A stretch of 64,000 bases of DNA from Solibaculum mannosilyticum (GTDB lineage Bacteria; Bacillota; Clostridia; Oscillospirales; Acutalibacteraceae). Shown piece after piece: positions 43,223 to 51,380 of the stretch. Within the stretch, counting starts at the first letter, position 1. Each line of letters opens with the position of its first letter. Made by a program: the position numbers and the translations under genes. The stretch is taken from NCBI RefSeq assembly GCF_015140235.1, contig NZ_AP023321.1, positions 186,001-250,000 on the forward strand, written 5' to 3'. The notes below the pieces were generated by a model, which was given only the letters and a program-made list of their open reading frames with translations, did no database searches and had not been told where the DNA came from.

Positions 43223-44173
43223 GTGCCCATTAAAATCGCGGGAAGTCTGCCTGCACGAAAAGTACTAAAATCGGAAAATATCTTTGTGATGGACCAGGAG
43301 CGCGCAACAAAACAGGATATCCGTCCTCTGCGCATTTTGATTCTCAACCTGATGCCGGACAAAATCAAAACCGAGACCCAGCTTTTAAGGCTTTTAAGCA
43401 ACAGTCCCCTCCAGGTGGAGGTGGATCTGCTCCAGGCTGCCACACATGTGTCCAAGAATACGCCGGCTCAGCATCTGCTGGATTTTTATAAAACCTACGA
43501 TGAAGTCAAAGATCTTCGTTACGACGGCATGATCATCACCGGAGCCCCGGTGGAGCATTTGCCTTATGAAGAGGTCAATTACTGGGAGGAACTGTGTACC
43601 ATCATGGAATGGTCGAAAAAACACGTTTTTTCCACGCTCCACATCTGCTGGGGCGCTCAGGCGGGACTTTATTATCACTATGGCATTCCCAAATACGCCA
43701 TGGAGAAGAAATTGTCGGGGGTGTTTTATCATCGCCTTTGCGTCCACAACCATCCCCTGACGCGCGGGTTCGACGAGGTCTTTATGGCTCCCCACTCCCG
43801 GTATGCCGAGGTGCGCCGTCAGGATGTGGACAAGGTGGAAACGCTTCAGGTACTGGCCGAATCCAATGCCGCCGGGATTTATTTGGTGGCATCCAAGGAC
43901 GGCCGTCAGATTTTCGTCACCGGCCACTGTGAATACGATCGGGATACCTTGGCCAATGAATATACCCGCGATGTGGCCAAAGGCATCCATCCGGAGATCC
44001 CATACAACTATTTTCCGGATAACAATCCCGAGGGCATTCCCGTCATTAATTGGCGCAGCCACGCTCACCTTCTTTTTTCCAACTGGCTCAACTATTACGT
44101 CTACCAACGCACCCCCTATGATTTGGAGGGCCACAATTTGGAGGAGGTCCCTCAAGACGAAGAGGACGCTTAA
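43223..44173 (+). CDS. metA: Homoserine O-acyltransferase, MetA family, probably acetyl-specific
   Basis: The 316-residue enzyme activates homoserine for methionine synthesis. The nucleophile is Cys142 in HICWGAQ, and the His/Glu pair lies in TGHCEYDRD. Residue 111 is Glu ([12 protein letters not shown]), whereas the E. coli succinyltransferase has Gly; in B. cereus MetA, Glu111 was shown to give acetyl-CoA specificity, so acetyl transfer is predicted. The GTG start at 43223 follows GAGGAGGT by 7 bases and makes Cys fall at 142 as in relatives. It has its own promoter. Confidence 0.95.
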   Translation: MPIKIAGSLPARKVLKSENIFVMDQERATKQDIRPLRILILNLMPDKIKTETQLLRLLSNSPLQVEVDLLQAATHVSKNTPAQHLLDFYKTYDEVKDLRYDGMIITGAPVEHLPYEEVNYWEELCTIMEWSKKHVFSTLHICWGAQAGLYYHYGIPKYAMEKKLSGVFYHRLCVHNHPLTRGFDEVFMAPHSRYAEVRRQDVDKVETLQVLAESNAAGIYLVASKDGRQIFVTGHCEYDRDTLANEYTRDVAKGIHPEIPYNYFPDNNPEGIPVINWRSHAHLLFSNWLNYYVYQRTPYDLEGHNLEEVPQDEEDA

Positions 44174-44258
44174 ATAGGATAATACGTCCCCCTTCCCTAT
44201 TCCACATGGAATAAAGGAAGGGGGAGTTTGTCTATCAAGAGGAATCAATTGAACTGAA

Positions 44259-44516
44259 GTGGCGGTGACAGGATTGAGAACAGGGAGCCTAAAGTACGAA
44301 AGGATCCGGGATCTGCGAATCGATCAGGGGCTCACTCAAACACAGATTGCAGAGGTGCTCCATATCAAACAGAACACCTATTCCCAATATGAAATAGGAA
44401 TACTGAATTATCCGTTGGACGTCGTCATCCAGCTGGCCATATTTTACAATACCAGTGTGGACTATTTGGTAGGGCTTACGGATGATCCAACTCCATACAA
44501 ACGGCGGAAAAGATAA
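44259..44516 (+). CDS. Small XRE-family DNA-binding regulator
   Basis: The 85-residue protein is nearly all helix-turn-helix: RIRDLRIDQGLTQTQIAEVL, NTYSQYEIGI, then SVDYLVGLTDD and a basic tail YKRRKR. It parallels the protein at 26954 in length and layout. The start is uncertain: GTG 44259 or TTG 44274, each with only a weak ribosome site. It lies 85 bases after metA and upstream of a repeat region; a regulatory link with metA is possible but not shown. Confidence 0.85.
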   Translation: MAVTGLRTGSLKYERIRDLRIDQGLTQTQIAEVLHIKQNTYSQYEIGILNYPLDVVIQLAIFYNTSVDYLVGLTDDPTPYKRRKR

Positions 44517-44565
44517 AAGCCTCCCCTCTGAGCCTTTTTTGGATCAGGGGGGAGGCTTTCTTGAA
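44517..44565 (+). terminator. Terminator after the second XRE gene
   Basis: GCCTCCCCTCTGA and TCAGGGGGGAGGC pair over 13 bp with one wobble and are followed by TTTCTTG. Confidence 0.8.
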
Positions 44566-44571
44566 AAAGGG

Positions 44572-44627
44572 GGCCGACGGACAATCTCTTATGCACCCCT
44601 CCGTGTAAAAGAGATTGTCCATCGGCC
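44572..44627. repeat. 19-bp inverted repeat next to the tandem array
   Basis: GGCCGACGGACAATCTCTT (44572-44590) and its reverse complement at 44609-44627 differ at one position and enclose an 18-base loop. No T-run follows. It may be the edge of a mobile or repeat element that includes the array starting 31 bases on. Confidence 0.65.
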
Positions 44628-44657
44628 AGTCGTCACCGGATTGCCGCACCGGTCGGG

Positions 44658-45050
44658 CGGGCAAAGCCCGCAGCCATGTCGCGCCTCAAGGCAGGGATAG
44701 TCCGGGCAACAAGGCCCGCGAGGACGCGACAATTGGAAAAAAGGTTGACTTGACGGGCAAAGCCCGCAGCCATGTCGCGCCTCAAGGCAGGGATAGTCCG
44801 GGCTGCAAGGCCCGCGAGGACGCGACAATTGGAAAAAAGGTTGACTTGACGGGCAAAGCCCGCAGCCATGTCGCGCCTCAAGGCAGGGATAGTCCGGGCA
44901 ACAAGGCCCGCGAGGACGTGACAATTGGAAAAAAGATGACTTGATGGGCAAAACCCACAGCCATGTCGCAGCAGACAGCGCCTGCTTCCACAATCACGCG
45001 CCAAGGCGGGAAGGGCCCTCAGGAACAGTTCCCGCGAAGACAATAGTAGT
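44658..45050. repeat. 96-bp tandem repeat array
   Basis: Units start at 44658, 44754, 44850 and 44945. The first three are almost identical; the fourth is diverged and contains an insertion. Each unit holds two hairpins: CGGGCAAAGCCCG, and a long stem GTCGCGCCTC / GAGGACGCGAC with CGGGC/GCCCG inside it. There are no variable spacers, so it is not CRISPR. Reading frames across it are repeat artefacts. The region 44630-45138 holds no credible gene. Confidence 0.88.
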
Positions 45051-45138
45051 CTTTGAGAAAAAGTCCTTTTTTCATGGCTTAATTTCATTTTACACTGTTT
45101 TTTCCAGTTTGTCTACCGGCCGGCGGCTGGACTGGTGA

Positions 45139-45167
45139 TTGATTTTGTATAGGGAGCATGGTATACT
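45139..45167 (+). promoter_or_regulatory. valS promoter
   Basis: TTGATT (45139-45144), 17 bases ending in TGG, TATACT (45162-45167). Only about 35 nt lie between start point and TTG, so there is no T-box leader. Confidence 0.82.
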
Positions 45168-45209
45168 TTTAACAATTGTATTTTCGATATAAAACGAGGG
45201 GGAATCCGT

Positions 45210-47831
45210 TTGAAACAGCTTCCAAAAACCTACGAGCCCCGGGAGGTAGAGGACCGTACCTACGACCGGTGGATCAAGGGAAATTATTTTCACGCAACCA
45301 TAGATCCCGAGAAAAAACCGTATACCATTGTTATTCCGCCCCCCAACATCACCGGACAGCTTCATATGGGACATGCCTTGGATGAGACCATCCAGGATAT
45401 CCTGATCCGCTGGCGCCGGATGCAGGGATATTCGGCCCTGTGGCTGCCCGGCACCGATCATGCGTCCATCGCCACCGAGGCCAAGATCGTGGCCAAGATG
45501 GCCGAGGAAGGCGTCACCAAAGAGGACATCGGCCGTGACGGCTTTTTAGAGCGGGCTTGGGATTGGAAAAAGACCTACGGCGGCCGCATCGTAGAGCAGC
45601 TCAAGAAATTGGGTTCCTCCTGCGACTGGGAGCGGGAACGCTTCACGCTGGATGAGGGATGTTCCAAGGCAGTCAACGAGGTGTTTAACCGTCTCTATGA
45701 GAAGGGCCTCATCTACCGGGGCGAACGCATCATCAACTGGTGCCCCCACTGTTGTACGTCCATCTCCGACGCCGAAGTGGAGTACTCCGAAAAGGACGGC
45801 AGCTTCTGGCACCTGCGGTATCCGTTGAGCGACGGCAGCGGCTATGTGGAATTGGCCACCACCCGTCCTGAGACCATGCTGGGCGATACGGCTGTGGCCG
45901 TCCATCCCGACGACCCACGCTATCAGGGTCTCATCGGGAAGACGGTCATCCTGCCACTGGTGGGCCGTGAGATTCCCATCGTGGCCGACACTTACGTCGA
46001 GCAGGATTTCGGCACCGGCGTGGTCAAGATTACGCCTGCCCACGACCCCAACGACTTTGAGGTGGGCTTAAGACATAACCTGCCGGTCATCAACGTCATG
46101 GATGAAACCGGCGTCATCAACGAGCAGGGCGGTCAGTACGCCGGTATGGACCGGTACGAAGCCCGCAAGCTCATCGTCAAGCATTTGGAGGAGCAGGGGT
46201 TCCTGGTCAAGGTGGAGCCTATGAAGCACAACGTGGGCGAATGCTACCGCTGCCATACCGTCATTGAACCCAGGGTATCGCTCCAGTGGTTTGTCAAGAT
46301 GGAGCCTTTGGCCAAACCGGCCATTGAAGCGGTGCGCTCCGGCAAGACGAAATTTGTGCCCGAGCGGTTCGATAAGATTTTCTACAATTGGATGGAAAAC
46401 ATCAAGGATTGGTGTATCTCCCGCCAGCTGTGGTGGGGACATCGTATCCCGGCCTGGTACTGCCAGGACTGCGGGGAGACCGTCGTCTCCCGCCAGACGC
46501 CTCATACCTGTCCCAAATGCGGGTCGGAGCATCTCGATCAGGATCCCGATACTCTGGATACCTGGTTCTCCTCGGCCCTGTGGCCGTTTTCCACTTTGGG
46601 TTGGCCGGATCAAACCCCGGAACTCAAATATTTCTATCCCACCGATACCCTGGTCACCGGTTACGATATCATTTTCTTCTGGGTGGCCCGGATGATCTTC
46701 TCCGGCGTGGAGCAGATGGGGGAAACACCGTTTAGCACCGTCTTTATCCACGGCCTGGTGCGGGATGCTCAGGGACGTAAAATGTCCAAATCGTTGGGCA
46801 ACGGCATTGATCCGTTGGAGATCGTGGAGCAGTACGGCGCCGACGCCCTGCGCTTTACCTTGGTCACCGGAAACAGTCCCGGCAACGACATGCGTTTCAT
46901 GCAGGAGAAGGTGGAGGCCTCCCGCAACTTTGCCAATAAGCTGTGGAACGCTTCCCGTTTTATCCTGATGAATCTGGATGAGGACCAGCCGGCCCCGTAT
47001 CTGCCGGAGGAACTGTCGCTGGAGGAGAAGTGGATTGTCAGCCAGTTTAACCGTCTGACCAAGGAGGTTACAGACAATCTGGAGAAGTTCGAGCTGGGCA
47101 TTGCGGTGCAGAAGCTGTACGACTTCATCTGGGATGTGCTGTGCGACTGGTACATCGAGCTTGCGAAGCTCCGCCTTCAAAACGGCGGCCAGCAGGCGGA
47201 GAATGCCCGTGCTGTCTTGACTTGGGTCATGACCAAGACGTTGGCGCTGCTTCACCCGTTTATGCCGTTTATCACCGAGGAGATTTGGACCACCCTGCCT
47301 CATGAGGGCGAGAGCCTGATGATTTCCTCCTGGCCGGCCTACGATCCGGCCCTGGACTTCGCCGCCGAAGAGCAGGAGATGGAACGGGTTATGGCGGTCA
47401 TCCGGGCGGTGCGCAACCGTCGCGCTGAGATGAACGTCCCCCCCTCCAAGAAGAGCGGCATTTATGTGGAGACTTCTTTTGCCGATACCTTTACCGCCTG
47501 TGCCCCCTTTATCGCGAAGCTGGCCGGCGGAAAAGCGGTGATTGTCAATGAAACGTTTGAGGAGGCAAACGCCGTATCGGTTGTGACGCCTGACGCCAAG
47601 GTGTTCATCCCCATGGGCGACTTGGTGGACTTTGCCGCTGAGAGAAAACGCCTCCAGAAGGAGCTGGACACTGCCAATAAGAATCTGAGCAGCGTCCAGG
47701 CAAAGCTCAATAACGAATCCTTTGTCAGCAAGGCGCCGGCCCATGTGGTGGAGAACCAGCGTCAGGCCGAAGCCAAACTGAAAGAAACCATCGCCATGCT
47801 GGAGGAGAGCATTCAGAAGCTTCCCCAGTGA
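45210..47831 (+). CDS. valS: Valyl-tRNA synthetase
   Basis: The 873-residue class I synthetase charges tRNA-Val. The HIGH motif appears as HMGH near residue 51 in [13 protein letters not shown], the editing CP1 domain contains the [17 protein letters not shown] stretch, and KMSKS is present in [10 protein letters not shown] near 525. The C-terminal coiled coil (about 805-873) is the ValRS tRNA-binding arm. The TTG start follows GAGGGGGAA. It is followed by folC, the usual valS-folC order of Firmicutes, with a weak terminator between. Confidence 0.97.
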   Translation: MKQLPKTYEPREVEDRTYDRWIKGNYFHATIDPEKKPYTIVIPPPNITGQLHMGHALDETIQDILIRWRRMQGYSALWLPGTDHASIATEAKIVAKMAEEGVTKEDIGRDGFLERAWDWKKTYGGRIVEQLKKLGSSCDWERERFTLDEGCSKAVNEVFNRLYEKGLIYRGERIINWCPHCCTSISDAEVEYSEKDGSFWHLRYPLSDGSGYVELATTRPETMLGDTAVAVHPDDPRYQGLIGKTVILPLVGREIPIVADTYVEQDFGTGVVKITPAHDPNDFEVGLRHNLPVINVMDETGVINEQGGQYAGMDRYEARKLIVKHLEEQGFLVKVEPMKHNVGECYRCHTVIEPRVSLQWFVKMEPLAKPAIEAVRSGKTKFVPERFDKIFYNWMENIKDWCISRQLWWGHRIPAWYCQDCGETVVSRQTPHTCPKCGSEHLDQDPDTLDTWFSSALWPFSTLGWPDQTPELKYFYPTDTLVTGYDIIFFWVARMIFSGVEQMGETPFSTVFIHGLVRDAQGRKMSKSLGNGIDPLEIVEQYGADALRFTLVTGNSPGNDMRFMQEKVEASRNFANKLWNASRFILMNLDEDQPAPYLPEELSLEEKWIVSQFNRLTKEVTDNLEKFELGIAVQKLYDFIWDVLCDWYIELAKLRLQNGGQQAENARAVLTWVMTKTLALLHPFMPFITEEIWTTLPHEGESLMISSWPAYDPALDFAAEEQEMERVMAVIRAVRNRRAEMNVPPSKKSGIYVETSFADTFTACAPFIAKLAGGKAVIVNETFEEANAVSVVTPDAKVFIPMGDLVDFAAERKRLQKELDTANKNLSSVQAKLNNESFVSKAPAHVVENQRQAEAKLKETIAMLEESIQKLPQ

Positions 47832-47856
47832 CAGCCCCGATAGACGTAATTTTAGT

Positions 47857-47897
47857 AAGGCCCAGGCGGCACTTGATGTCGCCCGGGCCTTGTTGCT
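47857..47897 (+). terminator. Weak terminator between valS and folC
   Basis: AAGGCCCAGGCG pairs with CGCCCGGGCCTT with one mismatch, followed only by GTTG. It probably allows read-through into folC. Confidence 0.55.
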
Positions 47898-47921
47898 CTG
47901 CGAAACGGAAGGATGATCCCA

Positions 47922-49214
47922 TTGACCTATCAGCAATCCCTTGATTACATTCATTCGTTGCTCCGGTTCGGCATGAAACCGGGACTGGAACGCATCGCCC
48001 GGCTGTGTCAGCGATTGGGAGATCCACAAAAAAAGCTTTCCTTTGTCCACGTGGCCGGCACCAATGGCAAAGGCTCCACCTGTTCTATGCTTGCCTCCAT
48101 CCTGAGGAAGGCGGGATATAAAACGGGACTATACACCTCCCCTTTTGTCACCGATTTCTGTGAACGCATGCAGATCGACGGCGTCCCCATCTCCCACGGG
48201 GATCTCAGCCGATGGACCGAAAAACTACGTCCCATGATCGAGAAGATTTCATCAGAAGGGGAAGCCGTCACGGAATTTGAAGCCATCACAGCCCTTGCCT
48301 TTGCCTGGTTCGAGGAGCAGAATTGCGACATCGTGGTGCTGGAGACCGGACTTGGCGGACGGTTTGACGCCACCAATGTCATCGACTGTCCTCTCTGCTC
48401 GGTCATCACCTCCATCGGGCTGGATCACACGCAGATCTTGGGGGATACCCTGGACAAGATCGCCTTTGAAAAGTGCGGCATCCTCAAGCCGGACGGCCGG
48501 ACGGTTTGTTATCCTGCCCAGTCGGAGGAGGCGCTTTCGATCATAAAGGGGCGTGCTGAAGAGGAACACAACGCCCTGCGCATAGGCACGATGGAGGACC
48601 TGACCGTCCATTCCATGACATGGGAGGGCAGCGAGCTCACCTACCGGGGCTTTGACTTTCATCTGCCTCTGCTGGGCGTCCATCAGCATGCAAACGCTGT
48701 CACCGTGCTGGAGACGGTGGAGTCCCTGCGGGAGGCGGGACTGTGCATCAGTGACCAGGCTGTCCGTGAGGGAATCCGGGATGTGGTGTGGCCGGCCCGG
48801 CTGGAGATCCTTGCCCGGCATCCTTTGACGCTGTTGGACGGCGCCCACAATCCCCAGGCTATGGGGATGCTGGCCGGCACCTTGCAGGCATTGGAACCGG
48901 GAAGAAAGTTCCACGTTGTACTGGGCATGCTGGCCGATAAGGACTATCCAGATGCCGTCGCACTCATCGCCCCTTTATGTGCGTCCATGGCCTGCGTTAC
49001 CCCGGACAATCCCCGGGCACTGCCGTCGGATCGATTGGCCCGGGAGGCGGAACGGCACGGGGTCCCGGCCCATTCTTTTGACCGGGATTATCAGGGAGCC
49101 ATCGACTTTGCAACACAAAAAGCCGGACAGGAAGGTATGGTTTTGTTGTGCGGCTCTCTCTATTTGGCTGGTTCCCTGCGCCCCTTGGTGCTGGAAAACA
49201 TAAAAAACGAATAG
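47922..49214 (+). CDS. folC: Folylpolyglutamate/dihydrofolate synthase
   Basis: The 430-residue Mur-ligase-like enzyme adds glutamate to folates. The P-loop is VAGTNGKGSTC (about residues 43-53), followed by SPFVTDFCERMQIDG, ETGLGGRFDATN with metal ligands, SIGLDHTQILG, and DGAHNPQA in the C-terminal domain. TTG at 47922 is preferred as start: it gives MTYQQSLDYIHSL, the family N-terminus, at a good distance from GGAAGG. ATG at 47913 abuts that ribosome site. Confidence 0.95.
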   Translation: MTYQQSLDYIHSLLRFGMKPGLERIARLCQRLGDPQKKLSFVHVAGTNGKGSTCSMLASILRKAGYKTGLYTSPFVTDFCERMQIDGVPISHGDLSRWTEKLRPMIEKISSEGEAVTEFEAITALAFAWFEEQNCDIVVLETGLGGRFDATNVIDCPLCSVITSIGLDHTQILGDTLDKIAFEKCGILKPDGRTVCYPAQSEEALSIIKGRAEEEHNALRIGTMEDLTVHSMTWEGSELTYRGFDFHLPLLGVHQHANAVTVLETVESLREAGLCISDQAVREGIRDVVWPARLEILARHPLTLLDGAHNPQAMGMLAGTLQALEPGRKFHVVLGMLADKDYPDAVALIAPLCASMACVTPDNPRALPSDRLAREAERHGVPAHSFDRDYQGAIDFATQKAGQEGMVLLCGSLYLAGSLRPLVLENIKNE

Positions 49215-49216
49215 GA

Positions 49217-49259
49217 TAAAAAAGGAGTATAATACTATTAGTATTATACTCCTTTTTTT
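49217..49259 (+). terminator. folC terminator
   Basis: AAGGAGTATAATAC and GTATTATACTCCTT form a perfect hairpin followed by T7. Confidence 0.95.
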
Positions 49260-49539
49260 GGATTTCCGGAATGGACCTTTCCCGATTCCTAACCGATGAT
49301 TTTGGCTGGGGATGCCCCTCTCTCTTTCGGAGAAGGATTGTATCTACAAAACTGATAAAATGATATAGTTAATACGATATGTATAATACTATTTGTATTT
49401 AACTTTATAAATAAAACAAATAGTTGCAAAAATCGTCCTGTTCCGACAAAATTTTTTTGAATCCCTCGACGTATTTTACTGGATAAATAGGAAAAATTCC
49501 CTTATCCTTAAAGCACTAGGAGTCGGGGAGGGACAAGCC
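49260..49539 (+). promoter_or_regulatory. AT-rich region upstream of spoIIA; possible sigma-H promoter
   Basis: This gap has no reading frame. GAAGGATTG at about 49340 fits the sigma-H -35 pattern, and GATAA 13 bases further resembles GAAT weakly, as expected if spoIIA is sigma-H dependent like that of Bacillus. No good sigma-A promoter was found. The assignment is tentative. Confidence 0.3.
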
Positions 49540-49863
49540 ATGCCAGTGCGTGTAGACAACCACGAGAAGGTAGTCACCGCTTATTTAGAGGGTGAAATCG
49601 ATCATCACGGCGCCGCCGGCATCCGGGAACTGATCGATCGGACGGTAGAACAGGCCATGCCGGAACAACTCATTCTGGATTTCCGGGACGTGACCTTTAT
49701 GGATAGTTCGGGAATTGGATTGGTCATGGGGCGATACCGCATCATGAAGGAGCTGGGTGGATGCATCCAGGTGGTCAACACCTCGCCCCATATCACCCGA
49801 GTCATGAAGCTGGCCGGACTGGAGCGGCTGGACGTTCTAAGCAAAGGGGGGAAAACCAAATGA
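49540..49863 (+). CDS. spoIIAA: Anti-sigma-F factor antagonist SpoIIAA
   Basis: The 107-residue STAS protein is the first gene of the sporulation operon. Unphosphorylated SpoIIAA displaces sigma-F from SpoIIAB in the forespore. The phosphorylated residue is the second Ser of MDSSGIG (Ser57). GEIDHHGA and ILDFRDVTFMDSS are the family core. GGGGAGGGAC precedes the ATG. Its TGA overlaps the spoIIAB ATG (ATGA), so translation is coupled. Confidence 0.96.
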   Translation: MPVRVDNHEKVVTAYLEGEIDHHGAAGIRELIDRTVEQAMPEQLILDFRDVTFMDSSGIGLVMGRYRIMKELGGCIQVVNTSPHITRVMKLAGLERLDVLSKGGKTK

Positions 49864-50297
49864 AGCCCATCAACGAAATGAAGCTAGTGATCCCCAGCCG
49901 GTCGGCCAACGAGTCGTTTGCCCGGGTGGCGGTAGCCTCCTTTGTGGCCCAGCTGGATCCCACCATCGAGGAGCTGACCGAGATCAAGACGGCGGTATCC
50001 GAGGCGGTGACCAACTGCATCGTCCACGCCTATCGGGAACAGATCGGCAGCATCAACATAGCCGTCAAGCTGTACGAGCAGGGCCGGATCCTCATCCGCG
50101 TACGGGATACCGGCTGCGGCATCGAGAACATAGAAAAGGCCATGGAGCCCCTGTTCACCACGGCCGGAGAGGAGAGAGCCGGACTGGGATTTGCGGTGAT
50201 GGAATCCTTTATGGACAAGCTGAAGGTGTTGTCCAAACCGGGCAAAGGCACCACCATCACCATGGAGAAAAAGCTGAAGATCCGGACCCATCGCTGA
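49860..50297 (+). CDS. spoIIAB: Anti-sigma-F factor and kinase SpoIIAB
   Basis: This 145-residue GHKL kinase binds and inhibits sigma-F and phosphorylates SpoIIAA. The N box is EAVTNCIVHAY (about residues 45-55), G1 is VRDTGCGIEN (about 81-90), and the lid/G2 contains ERAGLGFAVM. The ATG overlaps the spoIIAA stop by 4 bases, and its TGA overlaps the sigF ATG by one base (TGATG). Such tight coupling keeps the stoichiometry of the partner-switching module. Confidence 0.96.
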   Translation: MKPINEMKLVIPSRSANESFARVAVASFVAQLDPTIEELTEIKTAVSEAVTNCIVHAYREQIGSINIAVKLYEQGRILIRVRDTGCGIENIEKAMEPLFTTAGEERAGLGFAVMESFMDKLKVLSKPGKGTTITMEKKLKIRTHR

Positions 50298-50974
50298 TGA
50301 GCGCCGCCGTACAGGATCGCTGGGGCCTGGACGATCTGGTATCGCAGAATTTGGGACTGGTACACTCCTGTGCCCATCGGTTTAAAGGGCGGGGTATCGA
50401 GTATGAGGACCTGTTCCAGGCCGGATGCATGGGCCTTGTCAAGGCAGCCAAAGGGTTTGACGAGGGCCGGGGCGTACGGTTTTCCACCTACGCGGTGCCG
50501 GTCATCCTGGGCGAGATGAAGCGTCTGTTCCGGGACGGGGGTACCGTCAAGGTGGGACGCACCTTAAAGGAGCTGTCCATCAAGGCGGTGCGCGCCAGGG
50601 AACATCTTTCCAACGCTTTGGGAAGAGATCCCACCGTGGGAGAATTGGCAAAAGAGCTGGGAGTGGAACCCGAAGAAGCTGCCGAAGCAATCAGCGCGTC
50701 TCTGCCGCCGGTGTCCCTGACGGCCGGGGAAGAGGAAGGCGGCGGACAAATCGATATCCCAGTGGAGGCGCCGGAGGATAAATTAAGCGATCTGATTGCG
50801 TTAAAGGAGGTGGTATCGGAGCTGCCGCCCAAAGACCGCAAGCTCATTGTGCTGCGCTATTTCGGCGGCAAGACCCAGACCGAGACAGCCGATGTCCTGG
50901 GCATGACCCAGGTGCAGGTGTCCCGACGGGAGAAGGTGATCTTAAGGGAGCTGAGAAAGCAGCTGACCGGATGA
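50297..50974 (+). CDS. sigF: RNA polymerase sporulation sigma factor SigF
   Basis: The 225-residue sigma-70 family factor, SigF/SigB/SigG group, directs forespore transcription after asymmetric division. Region 2 contains YEDLFQAGCMGLVKAAKGFD and FSTYAVPVILGEMKR, region 3 the RDPTVGELAKELGV helix, and region 4 TQTETADVLGMTQVQVSRRE as helix-turn-helix. It is the last gene of spoIIA, translationally coupled to spoIIAB, and is followed by a strong terminator. Its presence shows the organism is a spore former by ancestry. Confidence 0.97.
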   Translation: MSAAVQDRWGLDDLVSQNLGLVHSCAHRFKGRGIEYEDLFQAGCMGLVKAAKGFDEGRGVRFSTYAVPVILGEMKRLFRDGGTVKVGRTLKELSIKAVRAREHLSNALGRDPTVGELAKELGVEPEEAAEAISASLPPVSLTAGEEEGGGQIDIPVEAPEDKLSDLIALKEVVSELPPKDRKLIVLRYFGGKTQTETADVLGMTQVQVSRREKVILRELRKQLTG

Positions 50975-51005
50975 TGGCACGTACAAAGTCACGAATTCAA
51001 AAAGG

Positions 51006-51048
51006 AAAAATCCCCGTTGTCCATCCAGTGACAGCGGGGATTTTTTAT
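51006..51048 (+). terminator. spoIIA operon terminator
   Basis: AAAAATCCCCG(T)TGT and ACAGCGGGGATTTTTT pair around a 10-base loop and end in a T-run. Confidence 0.9.
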
Positions 51049-51188
51049 TGGTTGCCGTGCCGGATGCCGTCATACCGAAGAAGGACATCCGATGCATGCG
51101 CGAGGAACAAAGAAAATACAGCATACTTAGCTGAGGTCAGGCGTTATGGCATCACGGACCTATTGAGAAAATCCGAAAAGGATGAGGT

Positions 51189-51326
51189 TTACTGATAATC
51201 GTTCTGATTCTGGCGGTTTTCGAAGTTCTGATGGTTCTTCTGCTGAGGATTGTTCTGCTGGCGGTTCTGAGGATTCTGCTGTTTGTTCTGAGCCTGCTGA
51301 TTCTGTTTGTTGTTTTTCTTAGCCAT
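51189..51326 (-). CDS. 45-residue Asn/Gln-rich protein, candidate spore protein
   Basis: A minus-strand frame from ATG 51326 to TAA 51189 encodes MAKKNNKQNQQAQNKQQNPQ and 25 more residues, ending QNQNDYQ. Over half of the residues are Asn or Gln, with Lys and Arg giving a positive charge; there is one Phe and one Tyr and no hydrophobic core. GGGGGG lies 8 bases before the ATG (an ATG at 51332 is too close). Such composition recalls gamma-type small acid-soluble spore proteins, though homology is not shown. A sigma-F/G-like promoter precedes it, and the spoIIA operon is its neighbour. Confidence 0.72.
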   Translation of the reverse strand: MAKKNNKQNQQAQNKQQNPQNRQQNNPQQKNHQNFENRQNQNDYQ

Positions 51327-51350
51327 TTTCATTTCCCCCCTTTTCATCCA

Positions 51351-51380
51351 TAGTATTTTCGAAACCGTAAAGCTTTATTC
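51351..51380 (-). promoter_or_regulatory. Sigma-F/sigma-G-like promoter of the Asn/Gln-rich gene
   Basis: On the minus strand GAATA (51376-51380), 15 bases, GAAAATACTA (51351-51360). The sigma-F pattern is GYATA-N15-GGNNANAHTR; the match is 9 of 10 in the -10 element. Read as sigma-G it is GAATA-N18-AATACTA. The -35 overlaps the stop codon of the MATE gene. Confidence 0.5.

Noticed and set aside
44658-45050. CRISPR array
   Set aside because: Units are contiguous 96-mers with no variable spacers and no cas genes.
44589-45088. Reading frames across the 96-bp repeats, in both orientations
   Set aside because: Their amino-acid repeats only reflect the DNA repeat; several frames stay open at once and no ribosome site exists.
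45168-45209. T-box riboswitch before valS
   Set aside because: The leader from the predicted start to TTG is only about 35-40 nt and lacks the T-box sequence and specifier stem.
46068-48050. A 660-codon minus-strand frame opposite valS
   Set aside because: Antisense shadow of ValS and the start of folC; no recognisable motifs or start signals.
50971-51195. A 74-codon frame after sigF
   Set aside because: It reads through the spoIIA terminator hairpin and has no ribosome site.
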